NCBI GenBank assembly: GCA_001510575.1
Contig: LNGK01000008.1
Coordinates: 3,771,541 to 3,835,540, forward strand
Length of the DNA: 64,000 bases
From: Knoxdaviesia capensis
Taxonomy: Eukaryota; Ascomycota; Sordariomycetes; Microascales; Gondwanamycetaceae
Direction: 5' to 3'
Shown here piece after piece: positions 46,670 to 57,182 of this stretch (position 1 is its first letter; each line of letters opens with the position of its first letter). Both the position numbers and the translations under genes were made by a program. The notes beneath the pieces were generated by a model. That model had not been told where the DNA came from. It saw only the letters and a list, made by a program, of their open reading frames with translations, and searched no databases.

Positions 46670-47356
46670 CACATGGCAATGCCACGAGGGCACGAACTGC
46701 CGGGCAACAACGCGGAAGAGGGGATTGAAATCAGATCGAGGGGACAAATCGACGCAAGGAGAACAGATCCCGAGACTTGGCAAGATAAGTTGCGGTTGGA
46801 GATCGAAGGAGATCGCCCGGAGACCGGAGTAAGATAGGCCGAGAAATCAGACGGCACGCCAGATCGGGAACGGAAACACAGAGACCAAAGACCAAAGACC
46901 CGCAATAGAAAGACGGACCGGCACGGCACAGGTTCAACAAAGGCAATGCGACTGATCACGGAAGTGGTGATAACACAAATGCAAAGGAAACAGGAATGGG
47001 GGGGGCGGCGATGTGCAGATTTCAGAGGAGGTTACAGTGGATGACTAAGGCGGCAGAGAAAGGCGACAGTGAGACAGAGTTCGGCGCTGTGATTGGCCGG
47101 ATAAGAGAGACGAGGAGATTGTGGCGATGGGGGTTATAGGAAGGCACGACCGTCCAAGGCGGCGTGGGAAGGAGGTCGGAAAGAGACGACCCAAAAGTAT
47201 TGAGGCGAAGATATGCCGGTGCGGAGATGCAATCGGAAACGAAGGTGCGAGGAGAGGAGTCGATACCGAAGAGAACGGATGCCGGCGGTGCACGGGAGTA
47301 TCGAAGCGAACGACGGGAGAGGTGCCGTGAGTGTGTGGATGACTGCAGCGTACAGT

Positions 47357-47377
47357 TGTGTGTGTGTGTGTGTGTGT
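47357..47377. repeat. (TG)n microsatellite
   Basis: About ten uninterrupted TG units, roughly 690 bases upstream of the Ndt80-type start codon. Confidence 0.9.
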
Positions 47378-48505
47378 CTTGCGGGTAAGGGCAATATGAC
47401 AGGTCGAAGGCGAGACAACGAGAAGTCAGGACACGGGCAGTGCAATCAACGAGGTGGGGAGAGAAGGAACAGCAGCAGCAGAGCTCAGATCAGACACGAA
47501 CAGGTGCGTGCGTGAAAGCCCAGCCAGTGAACGCTTGCAGAAGAATCACAGAGCCGGCACTGGAGACAGACACCAGTGGAGGCGGCCAATTGGAGTGGCA
47601 AGATGATAATCACAGCACACATACACAATAGAAGCGGAACGGACAGCTTGGAACTGGAGGGGGAAAGAACCAGCGGGTGGATGCTGGGAACTTTGGATTC
47701 CAAGCGAGAGACAACGACGTTTGATAGGGAGATTTCACTGGATTGGCGGGAGGGATGGATGGAAGCTTGGCTAGAAGCACGTTAGAACACCGGGACGGCG
47801 GCCAGGACAATATTACAGGCGAATATAGGGCTCGAGACGAGTATAGGGGGAAGGCGCGCTGGAGGGGGCTGTTACAGTCAGGGCAGGTGCTAAATGCGCC
47901 TGATAAGCCAAAAAGCAGGGAAGCACTCCTTCTAAGTCATTGAATCGCATCTCTCAGTGGTGATCGCGAAGTCTGTTTCAGTCTCTCTATCCTTCATTCA
48001 CTCTGGAACATACGACATCCGTCTATCTGCAAGCACATGCGACGGCCACTCTTCTCGGCCCAGGGGATCGATCTCCTCTCATTAGGAAACCCCCATTCTC
48101 CAAATCATCTCCCCCGAAATACCCTCGCTTCGGCGGGCCTCCTCTGTATCCATCCACTAACAAAAGCGCGCATTTCCCGCCACCCCCATTTTAGGGTGCC
48201 CCCACCCCCGATTTCCTGTATCCTTGTATGTGTACAGGGTGTGGGTAGGTTACATAGAGCGCCGTTCAGGGATTTTCTGGTTTCCCGTTGGAGTCTTTGT
48301 CGGCTGGCAGTTCTGGGCTGGCGAGAGTCTTGAGTTGCATTGGGCGGAGATGGGTGTGGTAGCGCTATTGGGGGCTGCTGGTGTTTGTTGCATGTGTTAT
48401 CTCTTGAGCTCTGGACGTTACGGAGGATCATGAACGGATATCTCAAGATGGCAGGGTATGTCGGTCTGTAAGGATCAACTGGTTGGAAGCGAATGGTGAT
48501 ATCGG

Positions 48506-48506
<1 letters not shown>

Positions 48507-48546
<40 letters not shown>
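48507..48546. repeat. (CA)20 microsatellite
   Basis: Twenty uninterrupted CA units, about 230 bases after the stop codon of the deacetylase gene in its own direction. A 288-codon plus-strand frame that crosses it is a shadow. Confidence 0.95.
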
Positions 48547-48547
<1 letters not shown>

Positions 48548-48779
48548 CACACTACCACACCAGAGAAAACATATGTCTATTGATATCTATGCAGTTTATG
48601 GCTTATCATGTACGTCATTACCAAATCCAATCTATAAAACGTTGAAACAATACAAATCAATGCTGACTAACTTTAGCGTGCGGGATATGCACTTACACTG
48701 CCGGAGATCCAATCTGTGGGGTGGGCACGGGGAGAAATACCAGAAGAAACCAAGAGCAAACGACGAGCCGTCATCGATT

Positions 48780-50309
48780 TCAAAGCCCCTCGCCGGCGGC
48801 CCGCTGCGACACACGCACGCCAAACTTCCACACCTCGTCAACCACCAGCCGCGGCGCGCCGCTGCCGTCCGTCGCTTCCTCCTCCGAGAGGATCACAAGG
48901 TCGGCGTCGGCGCCGGCATGCAGCACGCCCTTCGTCGACGCGCAGCCGAGCATAGTCGCCGGTGTGGCCGTCACGGCTTTGAGGGCCTGTGCGATGCTGG
49001 CGCCGGTCCACGCGAGGAAGTTATTAACGCACTCGATGAGGGTAATCGAGCTAGGAGGAACAGTCAACGCAAGGCATATGTTAGGAATTATCCCATGGAA
49101 CGGGTCCGGAATACGGGGGTGTTCACTCACCTGCCAGCAATCTTGTCGGAGCCCTCCAGAAGCAGCTTGTACCCAACCTTCACGATCCGGCTCTTGTCCT
49201 CGCCGTTCGTCCACTCGTACGCACCGTCCGGCAGCCCGACCATGTGCATGGCGTCCGTCACCAGGATAAACCCGCTTGGCGACGTGTTGAATGCGATACT
49301 GACGGTCGTCGGGTGCAGGTGCACGCCATCGGCAATCACGCCAAAGTAAGGCTTGGACCGCGTGGTGCTGCTGCTACTCCCGTTGCTGCCGGCCGTGCTG
49401 GGCCGCCCTGTCCCACTTCCGCCGGCCAGCACGCCGTAGACGCCCGGGTTGCGGTGGTGCAGCGGCCGCATTGCGTTGAACAGGTGGGTGATCATGGTGG
49501 CGCCGGCCGCGACCGCTGCGCGCGCCTCCTCGTACGTTGCCTCGGTGTGGCCGATCGACACGACGATGCCGCGGCGCCGCAGCTCGGGGATGAGTTCCGT
49601 CATGCGGCCGCGTTCCGGCGCCGCGGTGATCATGCGGATGGGCGGTGGGCGGCTGGTCGGCGTGGCGGGAGGTTGCATGTTGGCGGCGCCGTAGCACCGC
49701 TCTATGTCCTCGATGGTCTCGGCTTGCTGGAGCACGTCAACGTTGTGGATGCCGTTCTTGGTCGGGCTGAGGAACGGGCCCTCGACGTGCGACCCGAGGG
49801 ACTCGGCCCCGTCGGCGGCGGAGCGGATGTCGGTCGGGGCCAGGAGCGGGATGGCCTGGGACGGTGTTAGTGAATTGCATCGCCCGTAGCAGCATTGAGA
49901 GAGAGATATGAAAGGCTGGGAGTAGACATGCCTGTTGGTACAACTCGGGCTTCTGGCTGGTCAAGGTCGGCACGTACGACGTCACGCCCGTGGCCACCAG
50001 CTTGCGGTTCAGCTCGCCAACCTGCTTAGCATACTGCGCCGCCGTCGGCGTAAAGGTCGAGAAGTTGAACCCGAACGCGCCGTTCAGCTGCACGTCAATG
50101 AGCCCCGGCGCCACGATGCGGCCCGCAAGGTCGATGATGCGGTCGGGCACGGCCTGGTCGTCATAGAACGACGCCTGGCTGGCCACAATCTTGCCCGACT
50201 CTGAGCTCACCCACAGATCCTGCTGCACTAGGAAGTCGCCCAGTGCCAGACGGCAGTTGGTGAACTTGGTGATGCCGGATTTCGGCGCGGTGGAGATGGC
50301 TGCCGGCAT
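48780..50309 (-). CDS. dac1: N-acetylglucosamine-6-phosphate deacetylase
   Basis: Removes acetate from GlcNAc-6-phosphate; metal-dependent amidohydrolase (NagA family). Exons (minus) 50309-49932, 49855-49131 and 49050-48780 give 457 residues. Key blocks: APGLIDVQLNGAFG (67-80), GSHVEGPFL with the metal-binding Glu151, SIGHTEATYEEA with His229, THLFNAMRPLHHR with His250, DGVHLHP with His305, and VTDAMHMVG with the catalytic Asp327. A Gly/Ser/Thr-rich loop of about 25 residues (270-294) is an insertion. Intron 1 (49931-49856) begins with GC rather than GT (CAG|GCATGT). It has a good ACTAAC branch site and CCCAG acceptor, and only this splice restores LYQQAIPLLAP in frame. Intron 2 is ordinary. 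TATATAC on the minus strand lies about 83 bases upstream of the start. The gene is divergent from the GH3-type gene. Confidence 0.95.
49856..49931 (-). other. GC-AG intron of the deacetylase gene
   Basis: The donor reads CAG|GCATGT, with ACTAAC branch site and CCCAG end. The nearby GT alternative gives the wrong frame, so a GC donor is needed to join the conserved parts. Confidence 0.8.
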
Positions 50310-50390
50310 GGTGATGGGGGAGGGGATGTGATGTCGAATGTGATACTGAAGGATTAATGATGTTCTAAAACCGCGGGGGAATTGGAACAG

Positions 50391-50397
50391 GTATATA
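50391..50397 (-). promoter_or_regulatory. TATA-like box of the deacetylase gene
   Basis: TATATAC on the minus strand, 82-88 bases before the ATG at 50309. A GCGGGG hexamer that fits the CreA/CRE1 consensus SYGGRG lies at 50373-50378; such a short match is weak evidence. Confidence 0.4.
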
Positions 50398-50452
50398 GTA
50401 GTGATAGTAGTAGTAGTAGGAGTAGGAGTAGTAGTAGTAGTAGTAATAGTAA
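50396..50452. repeat. (AGT)n imperfect trinucleotide repeat
   Basis: About 18 AGT/AGG/AAT units, 90-140 bases upstream of the deacetylase start codon, so it may lie within the promoter. Confidence 0.85.
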
Positions 50453-51627
50453 TATGTCAAGAGCTGTCAAAGAGTTTTTGAGGATTGAGGTGTTAGGACA
50501 CTTCCAACTATGGAAGCCAAGTCCTGGAGGGGCCGTGAAAGGGTTAAAGGTACTGATTATCCCAATACTCTCAAAGCGGACACACCTCATGTATAGCAAG
50601 TTGCATCAGTCATGCAGTCTAGCTCTCAGATAGCCCGTCACATTGTTCTGGCACATCAGCATCGTCCACCTAAGATACCGCATCTCCTGTCACGATTACG
50701 AATGCCTCAGCGTGGCCGGATCGACGGCACTGACTGGACGCGATCATGTTCCCAGGCAGTTCATCTAGTAGGCTGGAAGGGAATGTATCCTCTGAACTAT
50801 TATCTCAACCGGGGCCGGGACGTCCAGGTCAGTCCATCTCCCCGGGGACAGCGGTTGGATTCAAGCCCTGGAATTTAGGTAATGCAATACCTCAAAGGTT
50901 GCAGGCGATAGTCGCTGGACGCACCAACCACCACCAGATCATGGTTGTATATGGGCCAGACCAGACCTGTTCAATGCTAGCCGATGTAAAGTAGCATTCC
51001 CGCCGAAACGTGGTGGTTGCGCTGCAATCTCCGCCCCATACCGCCATAAGCTATAAGAAACAGCACCCCATCGCCCATTAGAGTTTCCGCTCAGCAGCCA
51101 CGACCGCAGTAGAACCTCCCGAAACCTCCGAGACGACAGCGGTTTGGTGCATTCGAGCGGAAACGGCGGGCGTAGTGCAAGGACACGCGCAGAAGCCGAG
51201 ATTGCGGGCAATTCGGAGGCACATAGCACCAGAGAGCTAAGCATCGATGATTGTGACGGCGGCCCCAAATGCCTATTAATTGTGGATGATGCCAATGGCA
51301 AATATCAATGGATGGAAGGCAAAACGGCCGTGGATGGGATGTGAGGGTGCAAGGAGAGCATGTAACGTGTCATAGGAGGAAAAGGATATGGAGACAGTGT
51401 TTGGCTTTGGGCTCCTACTGTGCCGACGCACTGTTTTTGTATCACCACGTTTGCCACAGCTCGTGAAGGGGAACATGCTGCGAGTTCAGTAGCTGTATGC
51501 ATGAACAGCTGCATGTACGGGTGGTATTCATGGACTTTCACGAGAACTTGGCCTGTACAAACAAGCCACGGCGTGTGTGAGCGCGGGCAACAGTATCGAC
51601 ACGGTAGCTGGAACAATCTTGTCGGTC

Positions 51628-51640
51628 TAGGGTTAGGGTT
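51628..51640 (+). repeat. Telomere-like motif (TAGGGTTAGGGTT)
   Basis: Two TTAGGG-type units in tandem, about 600 bases before the GH3 start codon. Confidence 0.5.
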
Positions 51641-51856
51641 GTGGATTTACAAGTCCAATCTCCTGAATTCACCAGATCATCTTCAATTTACTTGTTAGTC
51701 CGTCATGTGCAGGGTAAACCCTAGAAGCTTCTGTCTCTCGCCTGATCACGAAATGTCAAATCTGGGTTTCTCCGCTTCCAAATCGCGCTTCACAGCTAAT
51801 CGACGTGATCTGCATCGCTCCTTCTGCACCATCGTCTTGCGCCGGGTTGCACGAGC

Positions 51857-51864
51857 TCACGTGA
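51857..51864. promoter_or_regulatory. TCACGTGA E-box palindrome
   Basis: Eight-base perfect palindrome with CACGTG core, about 380 bases upstream of the GH3 start. It fits the site of basic helix-loop-helix factors such as Cbf1-type proteins; function is only inferred. Confidence 0.35.
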
Positions 51865-52140
51865 CCCGGACCTTTTCTTCCCATGGGCGAAGTCGAAATG
51901 CGACAAACGACTACTTCGCTCTTCTCCTCCGTCTCTTGCAAAGGCCAACGACTCTCAGCAATCAGGATCATCCACTTCCGCTCTCTTTTCCGCTCCATCT
52001 GTTTGCCATATCTTATCTTATCAGCCTGCTAGCTGTGATACCTCTCTCATCGTCGCTTCTCCCTCGTTCTAGTTCCTGTTTTGTCTTATCTATATCCATC
52101 TCTAGCCGTGTCTCCGTCTCTGTCCGTCTGTGCTCCGTCC

Positions 52141-52154
52141 CTCTCTCTCTCTCC

Positions 52155-52185
<31 letters not shown>

Positions 52186-52186
52186 T
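52141..52186 (+). repeat. (CT)n(GT)n leader repeat
   Basis: A CT-rich run followed by nine GT units ends about 55 bases before the GH3 start codon, probably within the transcribed leader. Confidence 0.9.
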
Positions 52187-52240
52187 CCGAACCTCGCCTA
52201 TGCCCTCGCTGTCGTCTATGACAGCTTCGCCACTATCATC

Positions 52241-55200
52241 ATGCCTCCAGCTCTAGATCGTGATCTGGACCCTCTATGGCAGGATTTGAGCTGGTGAGAT
52301 ATTCCTATCGGGTCCTTGCTTCCGTTTTCCCGCTTCTAACATGTACTGCCACAATAGGGCCACCGGCCAGATGCTGATCATGGGCTGGGATGGAACTGTG
52401 GTGACTCCCCAAATCCGAAGCTTGATTTCCGATCACCACCTGGGCTCGATCCTGCTGACGGCAAAGAATCTTAACTGTGCGTTAATTTCTTTCTTCCCTG
52501 CTTGTGTGTTTATTCTGTCCACATGCTTATCCTTATTTCTCTGTTTTATCTGTCTTCGTATTATAGCTGCAGAGCAGGCCGCGAGTCTGGTCCAAGAACT
52601 GCAAACCATCGCTAAACAGTCCGGCCACCCATATCCTTTGCTTATTGCCTTTGACCAAGAGAATGGCGGCGTCAACAGTCTATTCGACGAGGCCTACGTC
52701 TGCCAATTTCCTAGTGCCATGGGTGTTGCCGCTGCTGGTCGTGCCGACCTTGCCTACGAGATTAGCAAAGCTACTGCCACCGAAGTGGCCGCATGTGGCA
52801 TCAACCTTATGCTGGGTCCCGTCCTGGATGTTCTGTCTAACGCTCGCTATCAGCCGTTGGGAGTCCGTGCCACGTCCGACGACCCCCAGGAGGTGACGCA
52901 GTACGGTATTGCTGCCATGAGGGGTATCAAAGACGCCGGAATCGCATGCTGTGGCAAACACTTCCCGTCGTACGGCAACCTCGACTTTGCCGGCTCCAAC
53001 CTCGATATTCCCATCATCACCCAAACCCTTGAAGAGCTCAGTCTCAGCGCCCTTGTGCCGTTCCGGAACGCCATCGCCACTGGAAACCTCGACGCCATGT
53101 TCGTTGGCGGCTGCGGCATCTCCAACCCGTCGATGAACGTGCAGCACGCGTGCCTGTCTGACCAAGTCGTCGACGATCTCCTGCGAAACGAGCTGGGATT
53201 CTCCGGAGTGGCTATCTCTGAGTGCTTGGAGATGGAGGCTCTGAGTCACGAGATGGGTGTGCAGAACGGCGTGGTCATGGCCATCGAGGCCGGCTGCGAC
53301 CTGACGCTACTGTGCCGGTCGTACGACATCCAGCTGGAGGGCATCAAGGGCATCAAGCTCGGCGTCGACAACGGCATCATCACCAAGGAGCGTGTGTTCC
53401 GCTCGCTTCGGCGCGTGCTCCGCCTGAAAGCCTCGTGCACGTCGTGGGCGAAGGCCCTCAACCCGCCCGGCATCTCGCTGCTGGCCAAGCTGCACCCGAT
53501 CCACCGCGCCCTGTCGCTGCGCGCCTACGACTCGTCGATCACCGTGGTCAAGGACAAGGAAAAGCTGATTCCGCTGTCGGCGTCGCTCGAGCCAAACGAG
53601 GAGATCCTGCTGCTCACGCCGCTGGTCAAGCCGCTGCCGGCATCGGCCCTGACCCGCACCATGCTGGAGCGTAAGAACTTGTTGGGCTCTGTGTCGACGC
53701 CACATGATAAATGGGTTCACCGAGATAAGGGCCCCATAATGAGTGGCGAGGAGGTGTTCCGTGGCCTAGGGCGCGCGATTGCACGCACTCGTCACGGCAA
53801 GTTGCTACATACAAGCTACACAGCCAACGGAGTGCGACCAGGTAAGATTTTAGGTTGTTTTTAAGCCTTTTTGCCACTCCATCCCTGTGCCCCCCATCCG
53901 CATTAAAGCCATACTTGTTCTTTGTCGTTTGGATCTCGGGAGAGGGTTTTCTTTTACTCTCTTTTCCTTCATCTCCTAGCCCCTCCCCTATAAATATCCC
54001 ATATTCCCATCTTTGACTTTTCCGCAGAGGTATCATGCTTCTATATCTCCTAACCGTTCCTTACAGTCCACGAAAACCTCATCAACCGTGCGTCTTGCGT
54101 TATCGTCGTTACTGCAGATGCCAACCGCAACAAATACCAGTCGGGCTTTACCAAACATGTTGACATGATGTGCTCCATGCTGCGCAGCAGCCGCGGGCAG
54201 AAGAAGTCGCTAATGGTCATCGCCGTCAGCTCTCCGTGGGACTTCGCCATGGACAAGTCGATCGATACTTATATCTGCACTTTTGATTTTACAGAAACGG
54301 CCATGCAGTCGCTCGTGCGTGTGCTGTTCGGCGAAGTCCGGCCCACGGGCACCCTGCCCGGAACTCTCCGGAAGAGCAAAAAGGGCATCAAGTCGCGGCA
54401 ACCCTGGCTTGTCGAGGAATACGACCACAGGCGAGATGAGCGCGGGCTTGATGAGCTGATCAAGGCGGTGGCGCGGTCCAGCGTGCTGGACACGCCCGAC
54501 CTCGAGAACTCGCGCGCCGCCTCCTTCCAGCTGCACAACCCGGCCATCGCCGAGGCGCACTTTGTGGTGCGGAACAGCAGCACCGGCGCGCTCTACGGGT
54601 TTGTGGCCACATACGTGCTCGGCTCGCTCGGCGTGGTCGGGGCTATCCTGGTTGATCCGGCGAAGCGAAATGTGTCGATTGGCCGCTCTCTGCACCGACG
54701 GGCTATGCGTGGCCTAGTTGGGAATGCCGCAGTCAAGAAGGTCCAGCTCGGGACTTCCTTTCCTGGCGTCTTTCCGGGCATTCCCGTCACTGAGCCGCCC
54801 AAGCCCGGGGCGTCGTCGGCGGCGTCGTCGTCGGTGCCCGGGGCAGGCAGCAGCACCTTGCAAGCCCCAACGGCTATTACCGTGTCGTCCACAGCATCAG
54901 GCACAGCAGGCCCTGCCTCATCGTCAGGAACGACGACAGCAATCAGCGCTCTACGCGATTGGTTTGCCCACGCAGGCTGGGACACGCAGTTCCCGCGACG
55001 ACTCGTTAGCCTAACGATCCCGAAGTTGGCCAGCTGGACGGCGCCGGAGGGACTGCTGCAGACGATCCAGCGAGCGAAACTGAGCTTTGATTTGATCCAC
55101 GGAATGGACAATGCAGAGTCGGTTTTGAGCCTCGTTGCAGCCCACAGCTCACCGGATGTCCTGGAAATGTACCGCATTGCGTTGGATGATACAAAGGGAT

Positions 55201-56338
55201 GCGGCATTGTACGTGTCAAAGGACGGGTGGGCACTCTTTCTGTTAGCCCCGCTATTGCTGTGCAGGGCTCTATAGCACCTGGTGCTCTTTCTGGGGTGTC
55301 CATTTCGTTGTCTGAGGGTTTGCACCCTCGTGGAGGACCGAATATTGGTGGTGGGGTTACAGCTGACGCAGGCATGCCCAATGGTCTTTCGAATACCAAA
55401 AACAGCCCCGAAAAGGTCAGCGGAAACAGCAGCAACAACAGCATTAGCAACAACAACAGCAATAATGGCATTCTCGGGGGTGCGAACGGCGCCCAAAGTG
55501 CGACAGCGAGTGAAGGCCAGCCACAACTACTGGGTACGGTGATTATCTGCCGGCCGGGCTCTGTCCTAGAGAAATTCGTGCCAGCACTCAAGACAACATG
55601 GTCGCCGACTGCCAGCAGTGCAGGTTACGGTGGAAATGGCGGTATGCACACCGCTGCCAATGGTGAAGAGGTTGGGGGTATCCTGGCGCCGGTTGTGTTG
55701 TCTGGCTGTACGCAGTCGACCCTTGTGCTCCAGGGGCTGGCTCTTATGGGGGCGCGGCAGATCAAGTCGTATCGAGCTGGGCGAGCAGTATTCAATTGGG
55801 TGAGTTTTCATTTTTATCCATGTTTTTCTCTTCCGTTTCATTTGATCCTTTTTTTGGTTGGTCTGCACTTCAGAGCCACCTCCGTCCCAATGCACATTAA
55901 GCCCTACAGGAAGGGATTTGAAAACTGGGTACCGGCTCAAGCTTGCCTGCGGTGCAACACCGTCATTGCCCAGCTAGTCGCTGTGTGCAGCAGTTGCGCC
56001 CGCAAGGCTATGATAAGGAGTCAAAGCCCTATATTTCGATGTACCTTTCTCCGCGTTGCCCGCTCTTGATATCCGACATCCCGATGGTTTCCCTCTCTAG
56101 CAGCTTGGCTGTCTGACTTCGGTTGCGCGCGCGTATCATCGGCCTTTTGCTGCTGCTTTGCGTTTCGTCCTCGGGGGCGCTCTCTGTGTATCTCTCTAAT
56201 GCTGACGCTTTCACAATACCCATCTAGGTTGTGGAAGAGAGCTTGGACAGCTTTCTCGCGATGGGATTTGATGTTCAACAGGCCTTTGACGAGATTACGA
56301 ACTTGAGAGACACTGTCAGTACCCGAACCGCCCCCTAA
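52241..56338 (+). CDS. nag3: GH3 beta-N-acetylglucosaminidase-like protein fused to GNAT acetyltransferase (NAG3-like)
   Basis: Exons 52241-52293, 52358-52476, 52567-53841, 54067-55799 and 56228-56338 give about 1096 residues. Residues 1-330 form a GH3 barrel (MLIMGWDGTVV, AFDQENGGVN, LMLGPVLDVLSN, GKHFPSYGN at 187-195, FSGVAISECLEM). The nucleophile position has Glu276 where NagZ-type enzymes have Asp, and the Asp-Ser-His loop after KHFP is absent. After a linking region ending PTGTLPGTLR, residues about 635-725 show a GNAT fold (VGAILVDPAKRNVSIGRSLHRRA, VQLGTSFPGVFPGIP), and more GNAT-like sequence runs to about 900, followed by Ser/Asn-rich low complexity. No signal peptide, so it is probably intracellular. 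The last exon (37 residues, VVEESLDSFLAMGFDVQQAF) follows a 427-base intron and is less certain. It is divergent from the deacetylase. GH3-GNAT proteins are known in fungal GlcNAc clusters. Confidence 0.88.
55800..56227 (+). other. Long last intron of the GH3-GNAT gene
   Basis: GTGAGT donor and CATCTAG acceptor keep phase 0 and join FNW to VVEES. At about 427 bases it is long for this genome. An extra small exon inside cannot be excluded, though the frames I checked hit stops. Confidence 0.6.
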
Positions 56339-56970
56339 TTTGCAATCTTACCCTCCGGCTTCCTTTTCCTGGCAGCAATCGCCGTGTGTGCTTGCGAGTG
56401 GCTGGATGCTGATGCGTCTCGGGCGTTTTACCGTGTTCTAACACAAACGACATGCGTGTCTGTCTCCTGCAGTGGCTTCAAGAATAGCGTTATGCGCCCG
56501 TGCTTTTATGTCGCTTGACCAGTTTTGAATAGGGGTGGTGTGGTCCACCAGAAGTGTTACTTCCAAGGCGCATACAGGACTTTCATATATGTGCCGCGAC
56601 GAGCGCTGACTGCGTTGTATTTCTCAGTTGCCCCGGATATATGTTTATCCTGGAATGAGCTCGCGTTTCTTCAATGAGAAGGAAAGGATGAATATGCACC
56701 ACTTGTGTATTGCATTGTTCAGTAGCATTCTTGCCGCATGATCAGGACGGCATACCCTTTTTGTAGGTAGGTAAGCACATTGCATATACACATATGCCGG
56801 TGAAACCGTGCGATGGATGCCAACTTCAGTCGGTTTTACAAAACCGACGGGGCAGCTGAAATGTGTGTGTCTGTGTCAGTTTTTGAGTGTTTATTTCTTT
56901 TTTTTGGGGGGGGTGGTTGATGGTTTGTTTTCTTGGACGGCTCAGCGGCGTGCTTGCTTGCTTTTTTTGT

Positions 56971-56983
56971 GGGGGGNGGGGGG
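56971..56983 (+). other. G-tract with ambiguous base
   Basis: Six G, then N at 56977, then six G. The assembly probably could not settle the length or identity within the homopolymer. Confidence 0.95.
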
Positions 56984-57076
56984 AATGAAGAAATGTCATT
57001 TTTGTATCTCAGCATCGGACTCTGTGTTGGGGGGGTCCCGGCCTGTTGTGTGGAAGTGGAGGTGACCTGTCGGACC

Positions 57077-57113
57077 GGGGCCGGGGCCGGGGTGCGGAGA
57101 GCGGAGAGTGGGG
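57077..57113 (+). other. Possible G-quadruplex
   Basis: Four GGGG runs at 57077, 57083, 57089 and 57110, with loops of 2, 2 and 17 bases. Confidence 0.4.
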
Positions 57114-57167
57114 CCGGCCGGCGCGATTTGATTAAGCGGAAGCAACGATCAACACGATTAACGTGTA

Positions 57168-57182
57168 TCACCACCGTGGTGA
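57168..57182. repeat. 15-base palindrome (TCACCAC-C-GTGGTGA)
   Basis: Perfect 7-base arms around one base. It could be a dimeric factor site; too short a loop for a terminator hairpin. Confidence 0.5.

Larger units (their letters stand above)
46670..48779. other. Intergenic between Ndt80-type and deacetylase genes
   Basis: No gene recognised. About 46.7-47.9 kb is purine-rich on the plus strand, as expected for the promoter and leader of the minus-strand Ndt80-type gene. It carries a (TG) repeat at 47357-47377 and a (CA)20 repeat at 48507-48546. Confidence 0.55.
50310..52240. other. Bidirectional region between deacetylase and GH3 genes
   Basis: No gene found. It holds a TATA-like box and an (AGT)n repeat on the deacetylase side, and on the GH3 side a telomere-like motif (51628-51640), a TCACGTGA palindrome (51857-51864) and a CT/GT-rich leader. 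The span is wide enough for two separate promoters. Confidence 0.6.

Noticed and set aside
48507..48546. CRISPR-like repeat
   Set aside because: Plain dinucleotide microsatellite without spacers; the genome is eukaryotic.
48483..49349. 288-codon plus-strand frame
   Set aside because: Runs through the CA repeat and then antisense to the deacetylase gene.
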